A stretch of 64,000 bases of DNA, taken from positions 62,001 to 126,000 of the forward strand of contig JACPYP010000007.1 in the NCBI GenBank assembly GCA_016195985.1, in the 5' to 3' direction. The DNA comes from Acidobacteriota bacterium. Lineage in GTDB: Bacteria > Acidobacteriota > Holophagae > Holophagales > Holophagaceae. Position 1 is the first letter of the stretch. Each line of letters begins with the position of its first letter. Made by a program: the position numbers and the translations under genes. Shown here piece by piece: positions 8,506 to 17,745 of this stretch. The notes under the pieces are model-generated. The model saw only the letters and a program-made list of their open reading frames with translations. It had not been told where the DNA came from and ran no database searches.

Positions 8506-9711
8506 TCACGCGTGATCTTCGCCCTGCGCCACCAGTCCGGCCCAAACGTCCCGCCGCTCCCAAACACCCGCCCGTTCGAGCGCCATCTGGTCGAGGCGGC
8601 CCGTTCCGAATACCGAATCCTGCTCATGGCCGCCGCAGATTACATCCGCGGCGTGGACCGAGATGAGGGGGGTCATGCGGCCCTCATCCTGGACGCGGGC
8701 CCGGTGGTGGAGGCTGACGATGTTCAGGATGGGCGCGGGCAGCCCCCAAAGCCCCATGAGGTAGGCCCCCACTTCGGCGTGGGTCACGCCGAAGAGTTCC
8801 TTCTCCGCCGTCGAGAGGGAGATCCGTTCCGAAACCACGAGACCCGCCACCTGGTCATACAGGTCCGGGAAATTCGAAGCCAGGATCAGCACGCCGACAT
8901 CGTGGAGGACGCCTCCGACGAAGGCTTCCTCCATGTGGGCCAGGTCCAGGCCCTCCGCCTGGGCGATGGTCTTGGCCCCCGCAGCGACGGTCATGCTGTG
9001 GTGCCAGAGGTCGGGGAGGGTCAGCAGGCGGGTCTTGAACGGTTTCGACTGTTCGAAGATGCCGTTGGTCAGAACGAGCGTCTTGATGGTGTCGATGCCC
9101 AGGTAGGTCACGGCCTCATGGGGGCTGGACACGACGCGGCGGAGCCCGAAGAAGGAGCTGTTCACCAGCTTCAGGATCTTGGCCGTCATCCCGATGTCCT
9201 TCCCGATGATCGATCCGAGCTCATGGGCGTCCACATCCTCCATGCTCAGGGCGGCTTTCAGCTCCAGATAGAGCGAGGGGACGCTGGGCAGCCGGTCGAT
9301 GGCGCCGATCACTTTCCTCACTTCTTCATCCACCAGGGCCCCGGAGAGCACACAGGCGTTCTGGATGAGGGCCTTGAGCTGTTCCGGATCGCAGGGCTTG
9401 GAAATGTACTGATGCGCCACGCCCACGCACTGGGAGACGAGGCTCTCGTCCGCGTGCCCTGAAAGGACGATGCGCACCATGGCCGGGTGCCGCCGCATCA
9501 CCTCCTTGAGCAGGTCCGCGCCGTTCATGCCGGGCATCCGCATGTCCGTGACGATGACGTCGAAGGTGTGCTCGGCGAGCTTGGCAAGGGCCTGCTCTCC
9601 TCCGTCCACAAAGGCCATGTCCCACTCGGACCTGTAGGGCCGGAGCATCCGCTGCAGCCCCTGAAGCAGCATGGGCTCGTCGTCTACGAAGAGAATCTGC
9701 TGTCTCGGCAT
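8506..9711 (-). CDS. Response regulator with HDOD output domain
   Basis: 401 aa. The receiver (about residues 1-120) has FVDDEP, VIVTDMRMPGMNG, VLSGHAD and YISKPCDP, all key residues present. It is followed by an HDOD domain (about 135-340) with the typical RLPSVPSLYLELKAAL start, IIGKDIGMTAKILKLVNSSFFG, and a His/Asp-containing GGVLHDVGVLILA. HDOD domains are related to HD/HD-GYP but are regulatory rather than established hydrolases. The gene sits between the PAS kinase (18-base gap) and the two HD-GYP-like regulators and probably receives phosphate from the operon's kinases. Confidence 0.88.
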   Translation of the reverse strand: MPRQQILFVDDEPMLLQGLQRMLRPYRSEWDMAFVDGGEQALAKLAEHTFDVIVTDMRMPGMNGADLLKEVMRRHPAMVRIVLSGHADESLVSQCVGVAHQYISKPCDPEQLKALIQNACVLSGALVDEEVRKVIGAIDRLPSVPSLYLELKAALSMEDVDAHELGSIIGKDIGMTAKILKLVNSSFFGLRRVVSSPHEAVTYLGIDTIKTLVLTNGIFEQSKPFKTRLLTLPDLWHHSMTVAAGAKTIAQAEGLDLAHMEEAFVGGVLHDVGVLILASNFPDLYDQVAGLVVSERISLSTAEKELFGVTHAEVGAYLMGLWGLPAPILNIVSLHHRARVQDEGRMTPLISVHAADVICGGHEQDSVFGTGRLDQMALERAGVWERRDVWAGLVAQGEDHA

Positions 9712-9729
9712 GGACGCCTCATCGCTGTG

Positions 9730-11379
9730 TCACGCCAGTGGAAGGAAAATGCGGAACGTCGTCCCCACCCCGAGAGCGGATTCAAGTTCGATCCGCCCCT
9801 TGTGCTTTTCGGTGATGACGCCGTGGACGATGGACAGCCCCTGCCCCGATCCCATGCCGACGGGTTTCGTCGTGAAGAAAGGATCGAAGATGCGGCCTTG
9901 GATCTCCGGCGGAATCCCGGTGCCGTTGTCCGACACCGAGATTTCCACTTCTGGTCCCGCGATCCGGGTGCCGATCCTGATGCGCCCCGGCTGGGAAGCG
10001 CCGCCCTTCCCTTCGCGCCCCTTGATGGCGTGCGCGGCGTTCACGATGAGGTTGAGGATGACCTGGTTGATCTCCCCGGGGAAACAAGGCACGAGCGGAA
10101 GGTTGGGAGCGAACTCGGTTTCGACTTCGGCCACCGCCTTCCACTCTCCCCTCGAGACCGCGATGGTGCTTTCGATGGCCTTGTGGAGATCGTTGTGGGA
10201 AAGGGTCTCGCCGCTCGGCCGGGAGAAATCCTTCATGGCCCCCACGATGCTCGTGACCCTGCCCACGCCCTCAAGCGATTCCTGGATGGCCTTCGGAATC
10301 TCCTCCTCGAGGTAGCCGAGATCCCCCTCCTCCAAGGCGGAAAGGGCCTTCGTGGCTTCGGCCGCGGCGGCCCCTCCTCCGGCGCGGATGCTCTGAAGGT
10401 GGGATTCGAGGGTGCGGACCATCCCTACGGTCTGCTTGAAGGCGTCGCGGAGGAAAGCCGTGTTGTCGCCGATGTACTGCGTGGGGGTGTTGATCTCGTG
10501 GGCGATGCCTGCGGCCAATTGCCCGATGGCTTCCAGTTTCTGGGAGTGCCGCAGCTGGATCTCCACTTGGGCCCGCTCGCGCTCGCTCTGCTTCCGGGAG
10601 GAAATGTCCCTCGAGATGAGAAGGATCGATTCCCCATGTCCGCCGGGGTCGTCCACGGCGGACACCTGCCCCTCCAGATCGATCCACCCGCCATGGGGAT
10701 TGGTGATCCTGTAATCGAAAACCTGCGTCAACCCAGCCTTCACGCCTTTATGAAGGGCTTCTCCGAAGCGGCCGAGGTCGTCCTTGTGCACCAGGTCCTG
10801 CATGCTCTTCTCGGCGATCTGCTGGTCCGGCCACCCCAGCAGGCGTTGCAGCGCGGGGTTGTGGTAGATGATCCTGCCGCTGGAATCCAGCAGGCAGATC
10901 AAATCCATGGCGTTGTCCGTGGTCGCCTTGAAGAGGCGCTCGGACCTCCTGATGCGCCGTTCACGGGCGCTGCGCTCCGTGATGTCGCGGATGTGGATCA
11001 CCGCGGAAACGCCCGGCATCCCGGCGGGGTGGACGGCCGTGCAGGCGTACTCGTGGACCCCATCCGCCTCGGCCACGGGATAGTCCAGGGCGAGCCGGGG
11101 CACCGCCCCCTTCATGACGCCCGTGATGCCCATAGCCACGATGGATAGATCGCCGGCCGAGGATTCCGAAAGGCTCTTGCACAAATCCGCGTAGGAAGCG
11201 CCCACCGCCTGGCCCGCCAGGAAGGGGTTCTTCCCCTGGAAGGCCGCCCACGACTCCGTGACCCCGATCAAGATCCCGGAGGTGTCGGCCACGGCCGAGC
11301 AGACTTCGAGGCTCCTGGTGAGGGCCCGCAGCACGACGAGCTCAAGCCCCGGATCCGAGCGGAGGACGTGGAGATTCAT
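9730..11379 (-). CDS. Cytoplasmic PAS-sensor histidine kinase
   Basis: 549 aa from the ATG at 11379, which has GGAGGAG just upstream; a TTG further out lacks a site. There is no membrane segment. Two PAS-like domains occupy about residues 20-140 and 150-270 (FKATTDNAMDLICLLDSSG; ISRDISSRKQ). The dimerisation helix carries the phospho-acceptor His in GIAHEINTPTQYIGDN. The ATPase domain follows, with N-box VILNLIVNAAHAI, G1 DNGTGIPP, F-box FDPFFTTKP and G2 GSGQGLS. The Thr-Pro-Thr after the HisKA His is shared with the next kinase, so the two belong to one subfamily. Probably part of the YfiR-kinase-regulator operon. Confidence 0.88.
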   Translation of the reverse strand: MNLHVLRSDPGLELVVLRALTRSLEVCSAVADTSGILIGVTESWAAFQGKNPFLAGQAVGASYADLCKSLSESSAGDLSIVAMGITGVMKGAVPRLALDYPVAEADGVHEYACTAVHPAGMPGVSAVIHIRDITERSARERRIRRSERLFKATTDNAMDLICLLDSSGRIIYHNPALQRLLGWPDQQIAEKSMQDLVHKDDLGRFGEALHKGVKAGLTQVFDYRITNPHGGWIDLEGQVSAVDDPGGHGESILLISRDISSRKQSERERAQVEIQLRHSQKLEAIGQLAAGIAHEINTPTQYIGDNTAFLRDAFKQTVGMVRTLESHLQSIRAGGGAAAAEATKALSALEEGDLGYLEEEIPKAIQESLEGVGRVTSIVGAMKDFSRPSGETLSHNDLHKAIESTIAVSRGEWKAVAEVETEFAPNLPLVPCFPGEINQVILNLIVNAAHAIKGREGKGGASQPGRIRIGTRIAGPEVEISVSDNGTGIPPEIQGRIFDPFFTTKPVGMGSGQGLSIVHGVITEKHKGRIELESALGVGTTFRIFLPLA

Positions 11380-11574
11380 TCCGCTCCTCCATCGGAGCCG
11401 GTCAAGCAAGGATCCTGGAGAGAGCGATGCGCTTCCATGCTGCGTCCGTTAGGCAAGGGATGGTTGGAAGTGGCGCTGGGGGCCCGTCTGAAGGGTGGCG
11501 GGACGCCCCTCTAGGCTTATCGGACGGAATCCCGTTTCCCCCAGAATGGTGCTTCCGGGACCAGAAGGCGGAAC

Positions 11575-13575
11575 TTAGGCCTCGTGCACCCGGCCTTCCG
11601 GAGGAAAGGGCAGCCGGACGATGAACAGGGACCCTTTGCCGACCTCGCTTCTCACGGTGATCGTGCCCCCGTGCTGGTTCACCACGATGGCGTAGGCGAT
11701 GGCCAACCCTTGGCCTGTCCCCTTGCCGACCGGCTTGGTGGTGAAGAAGGGATCGAAGATCCTGGAACGGATCCCCTCGGGGATGCCGGTGCCCGAATCC
11801 TGCACCCTGATCTCCGCGAAATCCCCGCGGGACCGGGTGCTCACGCGGATCAGCCCCTTTTCTCCCTGGGCGTCCTTCAGGGCGCTTTCGATGGCGTGGG
11901 CGGCGTTGATCACCAGATTGAGAATGACCTGATTGATCTGGTCCGGGAGGCAGGGCACGAGCGGAAGGTCCGGGTCCAAATCCATCTCAAGCTCGGCCAT
12001 GTATTTCCATTCGCTCCGGCAAACCAGGGTGGTGGTTTCGATGGCCCGGTTGAGATCCACGGGCGTTTTGGTGGCGCTCCCGGGATGGCTGAAATCCTTC
12101 ATGGCGCGGACGATTTTCGTGACCCGCTGGACCCCTTCCTGGCACTGGTTGATGGCGACGGGCGTCTCTTCCTGGAGGAAGGCCAGATCCGCCTTTTCGA
12201 TCTTCTGCTGGATGGCCGGCACGAAGCTGGAAGCAGAGCCTTCCTCGACGTGCTTCAGCAGGGCCTGGAGCTGCTCCATCAAGGCCTGGTAGGTGTCGAA
12301 GGACTGGCGGAGGAACACCAGGTTGTCCCCGATGTACTGGGTGGGCGTATTGATCTCGTGCGCGATGCCGGCCGTGAGCTGTCCGATGGATTCCAGTTTC
12401 TGGGCCTGCCGCAACTGGATCTCCATGCGCTTCTGTTCGGTGACCTCCAGGTGCATCAGCACGATGTAGATGGCGTTCTCGGTGCTGAAGCGCGACACGA
12501 GCACCGTGAACCAGTGCCGGCCCTCCTCTTCGCCGAAGTCGTACTCCATGCCGCTCGATTCGACCGAGCCGTCCAGAACCTGGAGAAGGGCCGCGCCGAT
12601 GCTTCCGCCCTCCAGGCGCATGTCCGTCTGTCCGCTGCAAATCGCCTTGTAGTCGTCGCCCGGCTTCACCCCGTAGATGAACCGGTTGACGGGGCTGGAG
12701 AAGGCCTTCCACCGCTGGTTCGTCGCCTGGATGGTTCCTTCCCCATCCAGGATGGCGATGCAGGCTGGCAGGGCATCGAGGGTGGCCGACAGCAGATGCT
12801 CCGTTTGGCTCAACTGCTCCGAGCGCTGGATGACTTCTTCCTTCAGGTGGTCCTGGTAGGCCAGAAGCTTGGCATCGCGGGCCTGGATGTGATCCAGCAT
12901 GTCGTTGAAGGATTGGGAAAGCACGCCGATCTCGCCCCCTCCCTTCGACTGGAGCCGGATGCTGAAATCGCGCTGGTGGGAAATCCGCTGCGCCGTCTCG
13001 GCGAGGCTGAGGATCGGCGTGGAGACCTGCCGCTGAAGCACGGAAGAAGCGACAATGGCCAGAAGCAGCAGCCCAAGGCCGGCCGCGGACATGACTTTCA
13101 AAGCTGTCTGGAACTGGGCGCGCATCTCTTCCAGATCGGAGCGGATGAACAGAGTCCCCTTGAGCTGCCCTTCCTGGTATATCCGCACGAACATGTCCAG
13201 CACGCCCTCATGGAAGACGGCGTATTCATGGTCCGGCGCCACCTCGGGCAACGGCGCCGCGTTCTGCTTCGGCACGAGCGAGGTGAAGAGCTGGCCGTTC
13301 GCATCGAAGATCCGGGCGGCCAGGACGTGCTTGTTCGAGGAGAGGGCCTGAAGCGACTTGTTGCTGTCCAGCAGGTTCCCGAAATCCAGATCGGCGGACA
13401 CGACCTGCGACAGCACGAGGGCCTGCGTTTTGAGATCGCGGATCTGGCCTCTCCGCAGTTCGGCCCTCTCGAACAAGAAGAGGACCGTGAACGAGAACAG
13501 GAAGGTCAAGCCCGTGATGCAGGCCAGCAGCAGCGTCAAACGATGCTTCAGGGAGTGGATCTGCAGCTTCAGCAT
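11575..13575 (-). CDS. Membrane histidine kinase with periplasmic sensor, HAMP and PAS
   Basis: 666 aa from the ATG at 13575, seven bases after the stop of the YfiR-like gene. Transmembrane helix 1 is at about residues 13-37. A periplasmic sensor of about 130 residues follows (RGQIRDLKTQALVLSQVV... as in sCache/CHASE-like sensors). Helix 2 is near 170-190 and HAMP near 192-245. A coiled linker and a PAS-like domain follow (about 265-380), then HisKA with GIAHEINTPTQYIGDN and a full ATPase domain (NLVINAAHAI, DSGTGIPEG, FDPFFTTKP, GTGQGL). The periplasmic sensor next to a periplasmic YfiR-like protein suggests that protein gates the kinase. This is inferred from operon context only. Confidence 0.88.
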   Translation of the reverse strand: MLKLQIHSLKHRLTLLLACITGLTFLFSFTVLFLFERAELRRGQIRDLKTQALVLSQVVSADLDFGNLLDSNKSLQALSSNKHVLAARIFDANGQLFTSLVPKQNAAPLPEVAPDHEYAVFHEGVLDMFVRIYQEGQLKGTLFIRSDLEEMRAQFQTALKVMSAAGLGLLLLAIVASSVLQRQVSTPILSLAETAQRISHQRDFSIRLQSKGGGEIGVLSQSFNDMLDHIQARDAKLLAYQDHLKEEVIQRSEQLSQTEHLLSATLDALPACIAILDGEGTIQATNQRWKAFSSPVNRFIYGVKPGDDYKAICSGQTDMRLEGGSIGAALLQVLDGSVESSGMEYDFGEEEGRHWFTVLVSRFSTENAIYIVLMHLEVTEQKRMEIQLRQAQKLESIGQLTAGIAHEINTPTQYIGDNLVFLRQSFDTYQALMEQLQALLKHVEEGSASSFVPAIQQKIEKADLAFLQEETPVAINQCQEGVQRVTKIVRAMKDFSHPGSATKTPVDLNRAIETTTLVCRSEWKYMAELEMDLDPDLPLVPCLPDQINQVILNLVINAAHAIESALKDAQGEKGLIRVSTRSRGDFAEIRVQDSGTGIPEGIRSRIFDPFFTTKPVGKGTGQGLAIAYAIVVNQHGGTITVRSEVGKGSLFIVRLPFPPEGRVHEA

Positions 13576-13582
13576 GGCAGGC

Positions 13583-14155
13583 TCACGGGGTTTCGACGAT
13601 TTTGGTCTTATCCTTGGCAAGTGATAAAAAGCTGGAACTGATCTCGAACCCGGCCTCCTTGACCGCCTTCAGGTTGATTTCGAGGCTCAAGGCTTTCGAG
13701 ATGATGGATAGATTCAGCATGACCCCGTTCTGGGCGAATCCGGGCGAGTCGGCCACGGTGAAAATGGGCTTGCCTTTGCAGTAGGCCAGAATCTTGGGGA
13801 GCTGGTCCGCTTCAGACCCGCAAATGAAGAGGATGTCACAGCCGTCGATCGCGGATTCCCGGAATCGGCGGACATACACCACCCGGATGGGACGGTTCCG
13901 GATCGTTTTCGTCGGCACCAGGCCATCCAGGTGCGCGTCGAATGGCGAATTGCCCAGCACGCCCACCACGAAGGGGCGCTGGCCCGCGGCGCCTTCGGCC
14001 GGACGGGGCCACGTCACGTAGCTTCCGATCACGATGAGGGTCCGGGCCTTGATCTCGTACTCCGCCATGCTCCCCACCTGGAACACAGGAGCCACGGCGA
14101 ACCCTGCCGCCACAGCGGAGCAGGCCATGAAAAAAAACGGGATAGATGCAGCCAT
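13583..14155 (-). CDS. YfiR-family (DUF4154) periplasmic regulator
   Basis: 190 aa from the ATG at 14155, chosen because it opens a signal peptide (MAASIPFFFMACSAVAAG...). A TTG at 14212 would add 19 residues, and neither start has a strong ribosome site. The mature part shows DUF4154 hallmarks: AEYEIKARTLIVIGSYVTWP near the N-terminus, FVVGVLGNSPF, CDILFICGSEADQLP, FTVADSPGFAQNGVMLNL, and a tail ending in ISSSFLSLA. In Pseudomonas YfiR is a periplasmic repressor of the diguanylate cyclase YfiN. Here the next gene is a histidine kinase, so the family member may instead control a phosphorelay. First gene of the six-gene signalling operon. Confidence 0.85.
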   Translation of the reverse strand: MAASIPFFFMACSAVAAGFAVAPVFQVGSMAEYEIKARTLIVIGSYVTWPRPAEGAAGQRPFVVGVLGNSPFDAHLDGLVPTKTIRNRPIRVVYVRRFRESAIDGCDILFICGSEADQLPKILAYCKGKPIFTVADSPGFAQNGVMLNLSIISKALSLEINLKAVKEAGFEISSSFLSLAKDKTKIVETP

Positions 14156-14387
14156 TTGGAGCAAATGGTAGATCCATAAGTCCACCAGACCTAGGCCTTT
14201 CTTCGCTGACAATTGTGCCTAGTGTTTGACAGAAAACGCCTGCTGTTACCACTGGTGAGACGGAATCTCAGAATTGTGATCCTTCTGCCCCTTGAAACTG
14301 GGAAGATCTGTGGATTGGAGTTCTGTTTCCGCGAACGGCTTGGCATACCGATATTTCGGACAATTCAATCCTTAAAAGGAGAAGCTG

Positions 14388-15629
14388 ATGAGCGAACTCA
14401 TCAACAACCAAGCCCAGCGCATCCAGACCCTCAAGGAGGTGATCCTCCACCTTCACCACGGCGAGGCGCCTGAAGAGGTGCGGGGACAGTTGAAGGCCCT
14501 GATCGCTGAGGTCGATCCCAGCGAAATCGCCGCCATGGAGCAGCAGTTGATGGCGGAGGGCATGTCCTCCGAGGAGGTGCGCTCCATGTGCGACCTTCAC
14601 GCGGATGTGCTGAAGGAAGTCATGGCGGAGCCCAGCGCCCAACCCCCGCTGCCCGGAGGCCACCCCGTCGCCCACTTCCGAGCCGAGAACGCCGCGCTGC
14701 AGGAGGCCATCCACGCCGCGCGGAAGCGGGCGGCGGACCTCGCCCATCTGGCCGATGCCGCCACGCCAAGCGCAGAGCGCCTCGCGGCGCTGGAGGCCTT
14801 CCAGCCGCTCATGGACGTCGACAAGCACTACCGCCGCAAGGAGCAGCTCGTGTTCAGCGTGCTGGAGCGCCACGGGGCCAGCGGCCCCAGCAAGGTGATG
14901 TGGGGCAAGGACGACGAGGTGCGTGATCTCCTGAAGTCCGCCCTGACGGCCCTCCGGGAGGAAACCCTGACGGGAGCGGAGCTGAAGATCCTGCGCGAGA
15001 CCGTGCTGAATCCCGCCCTGGGCGCGCTGGAAGGCATGATCTACAAGGAGGAGAACATCCTCTTTCCCATGACGCTGGGATTGTTCACCGAAGAGGAATG
15101 GGGCGAGATCTTCCACCAGAGCGGCGAGTACGGCTGGTGCCTCGTGAGCCCCGCCAGCGGGTACCAGCCCCCGGAAGCCAAGGCGGTGGCCAATGCCGTC
15201 CAGCTGCCTGCCGCCCAGGCCGTGCAGTTTCCCAGCGGGACCCTCACTTTCGAGCAGCTCCTCGGGCTGTTCAACCACCTGCCCGTGGACATCACCTTCG
15301 TGGATGCGGAGGACCGCGTGGCTTTCTTCAGCGAAGGGCCCGACCGGGTCTTCGAGCGGAGCCGCGCCATCGTGGGCCGCGCCGTGCACAACTGCCACCC
15401 GCCCAAGAGCGTGCACATCGTGGAGCGCATCCTGCAGGACTTCAAGTCTGGCCGCCAGAGCGTGGCCGAGTTCTGGATCCAGATGGGAGGAAAATTCCTC
15501 CACATCCGCTATTTCGCCGTCCGCAGCGGAGAGGGCGCCTACCTCGGCACCCTGGAAGTGACCCAGGACATCACGCGGCTGCGCACCCTGGAAGGGGACC
15601 GGCGGCTGCTCCAGTACGACGAGGCCTGA
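14388..15629 (+). CDS. DUF438 / hemerythrin-like / PAS domain protein
   Basis: 413 aa, with AAAAGGAG six bases before the ATG. The N-terminus (about residues 1-75) is a DUF438 domain. A hemerythrin-like helical region follows (about 95-245; FQPLMDVDKHYRRKEQLVFSVLERHG, and EGMIYKEENILFPM with its E/H metal-ligand pattern). The PAS domain is at the C-terminus (about 285-400; NHLPVDITFVDAEDRVAFFSEG, HNCHPPKSVHIVERILQDF). This architecture is common in anaerobes and is thought to sense oxygen or nitric oxide through a di-iron site or a PAS cofactor. It is probably cytoplasmic. The DUF1858 gene begins one base after its stop. It is divergent from the YfiR operon. Confidence 0.87.
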   Translation: MSELINNQAQRIQTLKEVILHLHHGEAPEEVRGQLKALIAEVDPSEIAAMEQQLMAEGMSSEEVRSMCDLHADVLKEVMAEPSAQPPLPGGHPVAHFRAENAALQEAIHAARKRAADLAHLADAATPSAERLAALEAFQPLMDVDKHYRRKEQLVFSVLERHGASGPSKVMWGKDDEVRDLLKSALTALREETLTGAELKILRETVLNPALGALEGMIYKEENILFPMTLGLFTEEEWGEIFHQSGEYGWCLVSPASGYQPPEAKAVANAVQLPAAQAVQFPSGTLTFEQLLGLFNHLPVDITFVDAEDRVAFFSEGPDRVFERSRAIVGRAVHNCHPPKSVHIVERILQDFKSGRQSVAEFWIQMGGKFLHIRYFAVRSGEGAYLGTLEVTQDITRLRTLEGDRRLLQYDEA

Positions 15630-15630
15630 C

Positions 15631-16140
15631 GTGGACATCACCGCCCAGACCAAGGTGGGTGCCCTGCTGGACGCCCACCCCGAATTGGAAGACGCGCTCA
15701 TCGCTCTGGTGCCCGCCTTCGTCAAGCTGCGAAACCCCATTCTGCGAGCCACCGTGGCCAAGGTGGCCACCCTGGAGCAGGCCGCCCGCGTCGGGGGAAT
15801 CCCCCTTCCCACGCTCATCAATGGCTTGCGTCAAGCCCTGGGCCAGGCTCCCGAGGCGCCAGGCGCCGAGACATTGAGCCGCGCCCAGGAAGCCTTGCCG
15901 CCCTGGTTCTCGGCTGAAGCCGTGGCCAGGACGCTGGATGTGGGCGAAATCCTGGCCGCGGGCGGGCACCCGCTCGCACAGGCGAAGCAGGCCCTGAACG
16001 CGCATCCTCCGGGCGCCATCGTCGTGCTGATCAGCGATTTCGAGCCTGCCCCGCTGCTTTCGCTGGTGGAAAAGGAGGGACTGATGGCGGCCTGCGTCAA
16101 GGCAGGCTCGCGCTACAGAACCCTGCTGAAACGCCCCTGA
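15631..16140 (+). CDS. DUF1858 domain protein with C-terminal DUF2249-like segment
   Basis: 169 aa with a GTG start one base after the DUF438 gene stop. The N-terminal part (about residues 1-70; TKVGALLDAHPELEDALIALVPAF, then AARVGGIPLPTLINGLRQAL) is a DUF1858 domain, a small helical fold often paired with DUF438 and hemerythrin proteins. The C-terminal part (about 95-169; LDVGEILAAGGHPLAQAKQALNA...) resembles DUF2249. No catalytic residues are recognisable. Tight coupling to the DUF438 gene suggests the two act together, possibly in reactive nitrogen or oxygen responses, but direct evidence is absent. It converges with cheB. Confidence 0.8.
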   Translation: MDITAQTKVGALLDAHPELEDALIALVPAFVKLRNPILRATVAKVATLEQAARVGGIPLPTLINGLRQALGQAPEAPGAETLSRAQEALPPWFSAEAVARTLDVGEILAAGGHPLAQAKQALNAHPPGAIVVLISDFEPAPLLSLVEKEGLMAACVKAGSRYRTLLKRP

Positions 16141-16165
16141 GGTTGATCCCTCCTTCCCGTTCCGC

Positions 16166-17233
16166 CTAGCGCGCGATCTGGTTCGGTATGTCCCGGAGCG
16201 GAAGGACGCGCTCCACAGCGCCGAGCCGGATGGCCTCCTTGGGCATGCCGAACACGACGCAGGATTCCTCGTCCTGCGCGAAGGTCTTGGAGCCCGCGTC
16301 CCGCATCTCCAGCAGCCCCCGCGCCCCGTCGTCGCCCATCCCGGTCATGATGACGCCGACGGCATTGGCGCCGGCCGCGTTGGCCGCGGACCGGAACAGC
16401 ACGTCCACCGAAGGGCAATGCCGGTTCACGGGGGGCGCCCCCACCACCTCCACGTGGTACTGGGCGCCGCTGCGCTTCACCACGAGATGCTTGCCTCCCG
16501 GCGCGATCAGCGCCCGTCCAGGCAGGATGCGGTCCCCGCTCTTGGCCTCCTGGACCGAAATCTCGCAGATGGTGTCCAGACGCTGCGCGAAGGCAGCCGT
16601 GAAACGCTCGGGCATGTGCTGGACGACCACCAGGCCCGGGCAGGTGCGAGGCAGGGCCGACAGCACGAATTCCAAAGCCTGGGTGCCGCCGGTGCTCGTG
16701 CCGATGGCGGTGAAGCGGTCCGTCGTCACGGCCATGGCCTTGGAAGCGGCGGCGAGCACGGCGTCGGCGCTGAATTTCTCGGGGATGCGGCCCGGCAGCT
16801 CCAGGCGGGGGATTCTCGACATGCGGGCCGCGGCCGCGGCGCGAACCGCATCCACCAGATCGTGGGCCGCCTGATTGAGGAAGTCCTTCACGCCCAGGCT
16901 CGGCTTGGTGAAGATAGCGAAAGCCCCGGCCCCAAGGGCCTGCATGGTCGTCGCGGCGCCCTTTTCCGTCAGCGAGGAGCAGATGATCACCGGCGTCGGC
17001 CGTTCCGCCATGATCTTCTTCAGGAACGTGATGCCGTCCATCCGGGGCATCTCCACATCAAGAAGGATGACGTCCGGCCACTGCTTGGCCATGCGCTCCA
17101 TGGCGAACAGCGGATCCATGGCCTGGCCGATGACCTCGATGTCGGAGGCCTTGTTCATGAGACCAGTCATGACCTGGCGCACGACCGCCGAGTCATCCAC
17201 GATGAAGACCTTGATGGAGGCAGATGGGTTCAC
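16166..17233 (-). CDS. cheB: CheB chemotaxis response regulator / protein-glutamate methylesterase
   Basis: 355 aa with a GTG start at 17233, GGAGGAAAC just upstream, and a 4-base overlap with the cheD stop. The receiver domain (about residues 1-125) has FIVDDSAVV and phosphoacceptor [13 protein letters not shown]. The methylesterase domain (about 160-350) has the serine motif [12 protein letters not shown], the histidine in [12 protein letters not shown] and the aspartate in [11 protein letters not shown]. It demethylates (or deamidates) chemoreceptors to reset sensitivity and is activated by CheA phosphorylation. Last gene of the chemotaxis operon. Confidence 0.95.
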   Translation of the reverse strand: MNPSASIKVFIVDDSAVVRQVMTGLMNKASDIEVIGQAMDPLFAMERMAKQWPDVILLDVEMPRMDGITFLKKIMAERPTPVIICSSLTEKGAATTMQALGAGAFAIFTKPSLGVKDFLNQAAHDLVDAVRAAAAARMSRIPRLELPGRIPEKFSADAVLAAASKAMAVTTDRFTAIGTSTGGTQALEFVLSALPRTCPGLVVVQHMPERFTAAFAQRLDTICEISVQEAKSGDRILPGRALIAPGGKHLVVKRSGAQYHVEVVGAPPVNRHCPSVDVLFRSAANAAGANAVGVIMTGMGDDGARGLLEMRDAGSKTFAQDEESCVVFGMPKEAIRLGAVERVLPLRDIPNQIAR

Positions 17234-17745
17234 CGTTTCCTCCTTGGTTCGACAGGCAGCGAGGCCCCGTGCTCGACCATGACCGCTCCGGTGGAGACCT
17301 CGAAGGTCACCCTCCGGGAGACTTCGCCGGCGGTATCTTCCTGGCACAGCCGGAGCCCTTGGTCCCGCAGGAACTGGCGCCCCGCCTGAACGTTCCTGGG
17401 GCCGATGGAAATGGCGTCATCCATCTGCAAGGAAGGGTCGAACATGTTCCCTCCCCCGAACATCCTGGTTTCCAGCCTTGGCGTGGCGATGCCGCGGTTG
17501 CGGAACGTTTCCAGGATGTGCGCCATGACCTCCAAGCCGTAGCGCCCGAGATGGGTGTCTCCGCGCTTGGCGCTGGGCCGCTCCGGCAGCATGTAATGGC
17601 ACATGGCGCCGAGCCGGCGCCCCGCGTCCCAGAAGGTCACGCTGACGCAGGATCCCAGCAGCGTTTGAATCCGGCTCAGGCCTTCGGCGAAGGCGAATTC
17701 ACCCGGCTTGAGGGTGATGATGCGGGGGGCCTGCTCAGAGAGCAC
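17230..17745 (-). CDS. cheD: CheD chemoreceptor glutamine deamidase
   Basis: 171 aa with a GTG start that overlaps the end of cheR by 11 bases. The catalytic signature is present: Cys in [12 protein letters not shown] (near residue 33) and His in [10 protein letters not shown] (near 50), followed by [23 protein letters not shown] and IGPRNVQAG. Length is normal for the family. CheD deamidates glutamines in MCPs and in some bacteria is sequestered by CheC; no CheC gene is present here. It is translationally coupled to cheR and cheB. Confidence 0.95.
   Translation of the reverse strand: MLSEQAPRIITLKPGEFAFAEGLSRIQTLLGSCVSVTFWDAGRRLGAMCHYMLPERPSAKRGDTHLGRYGLEVMAHILETFRNRGIATPRLETRMFGGGNMFDPSLQMDDAISIGPRNVQAGRQFLRDQGLRLCQEDTAGEVSRRVTFEVSTGAVMVEHGASLPVEPRRKR

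Noticed and set aside
14213-14387. CCGA-N4-TCGG near 14350 as an operator for the DUF438 gene
   Set aside because: Four-base arms are too short to separate from chance in this GC-rich DNA.
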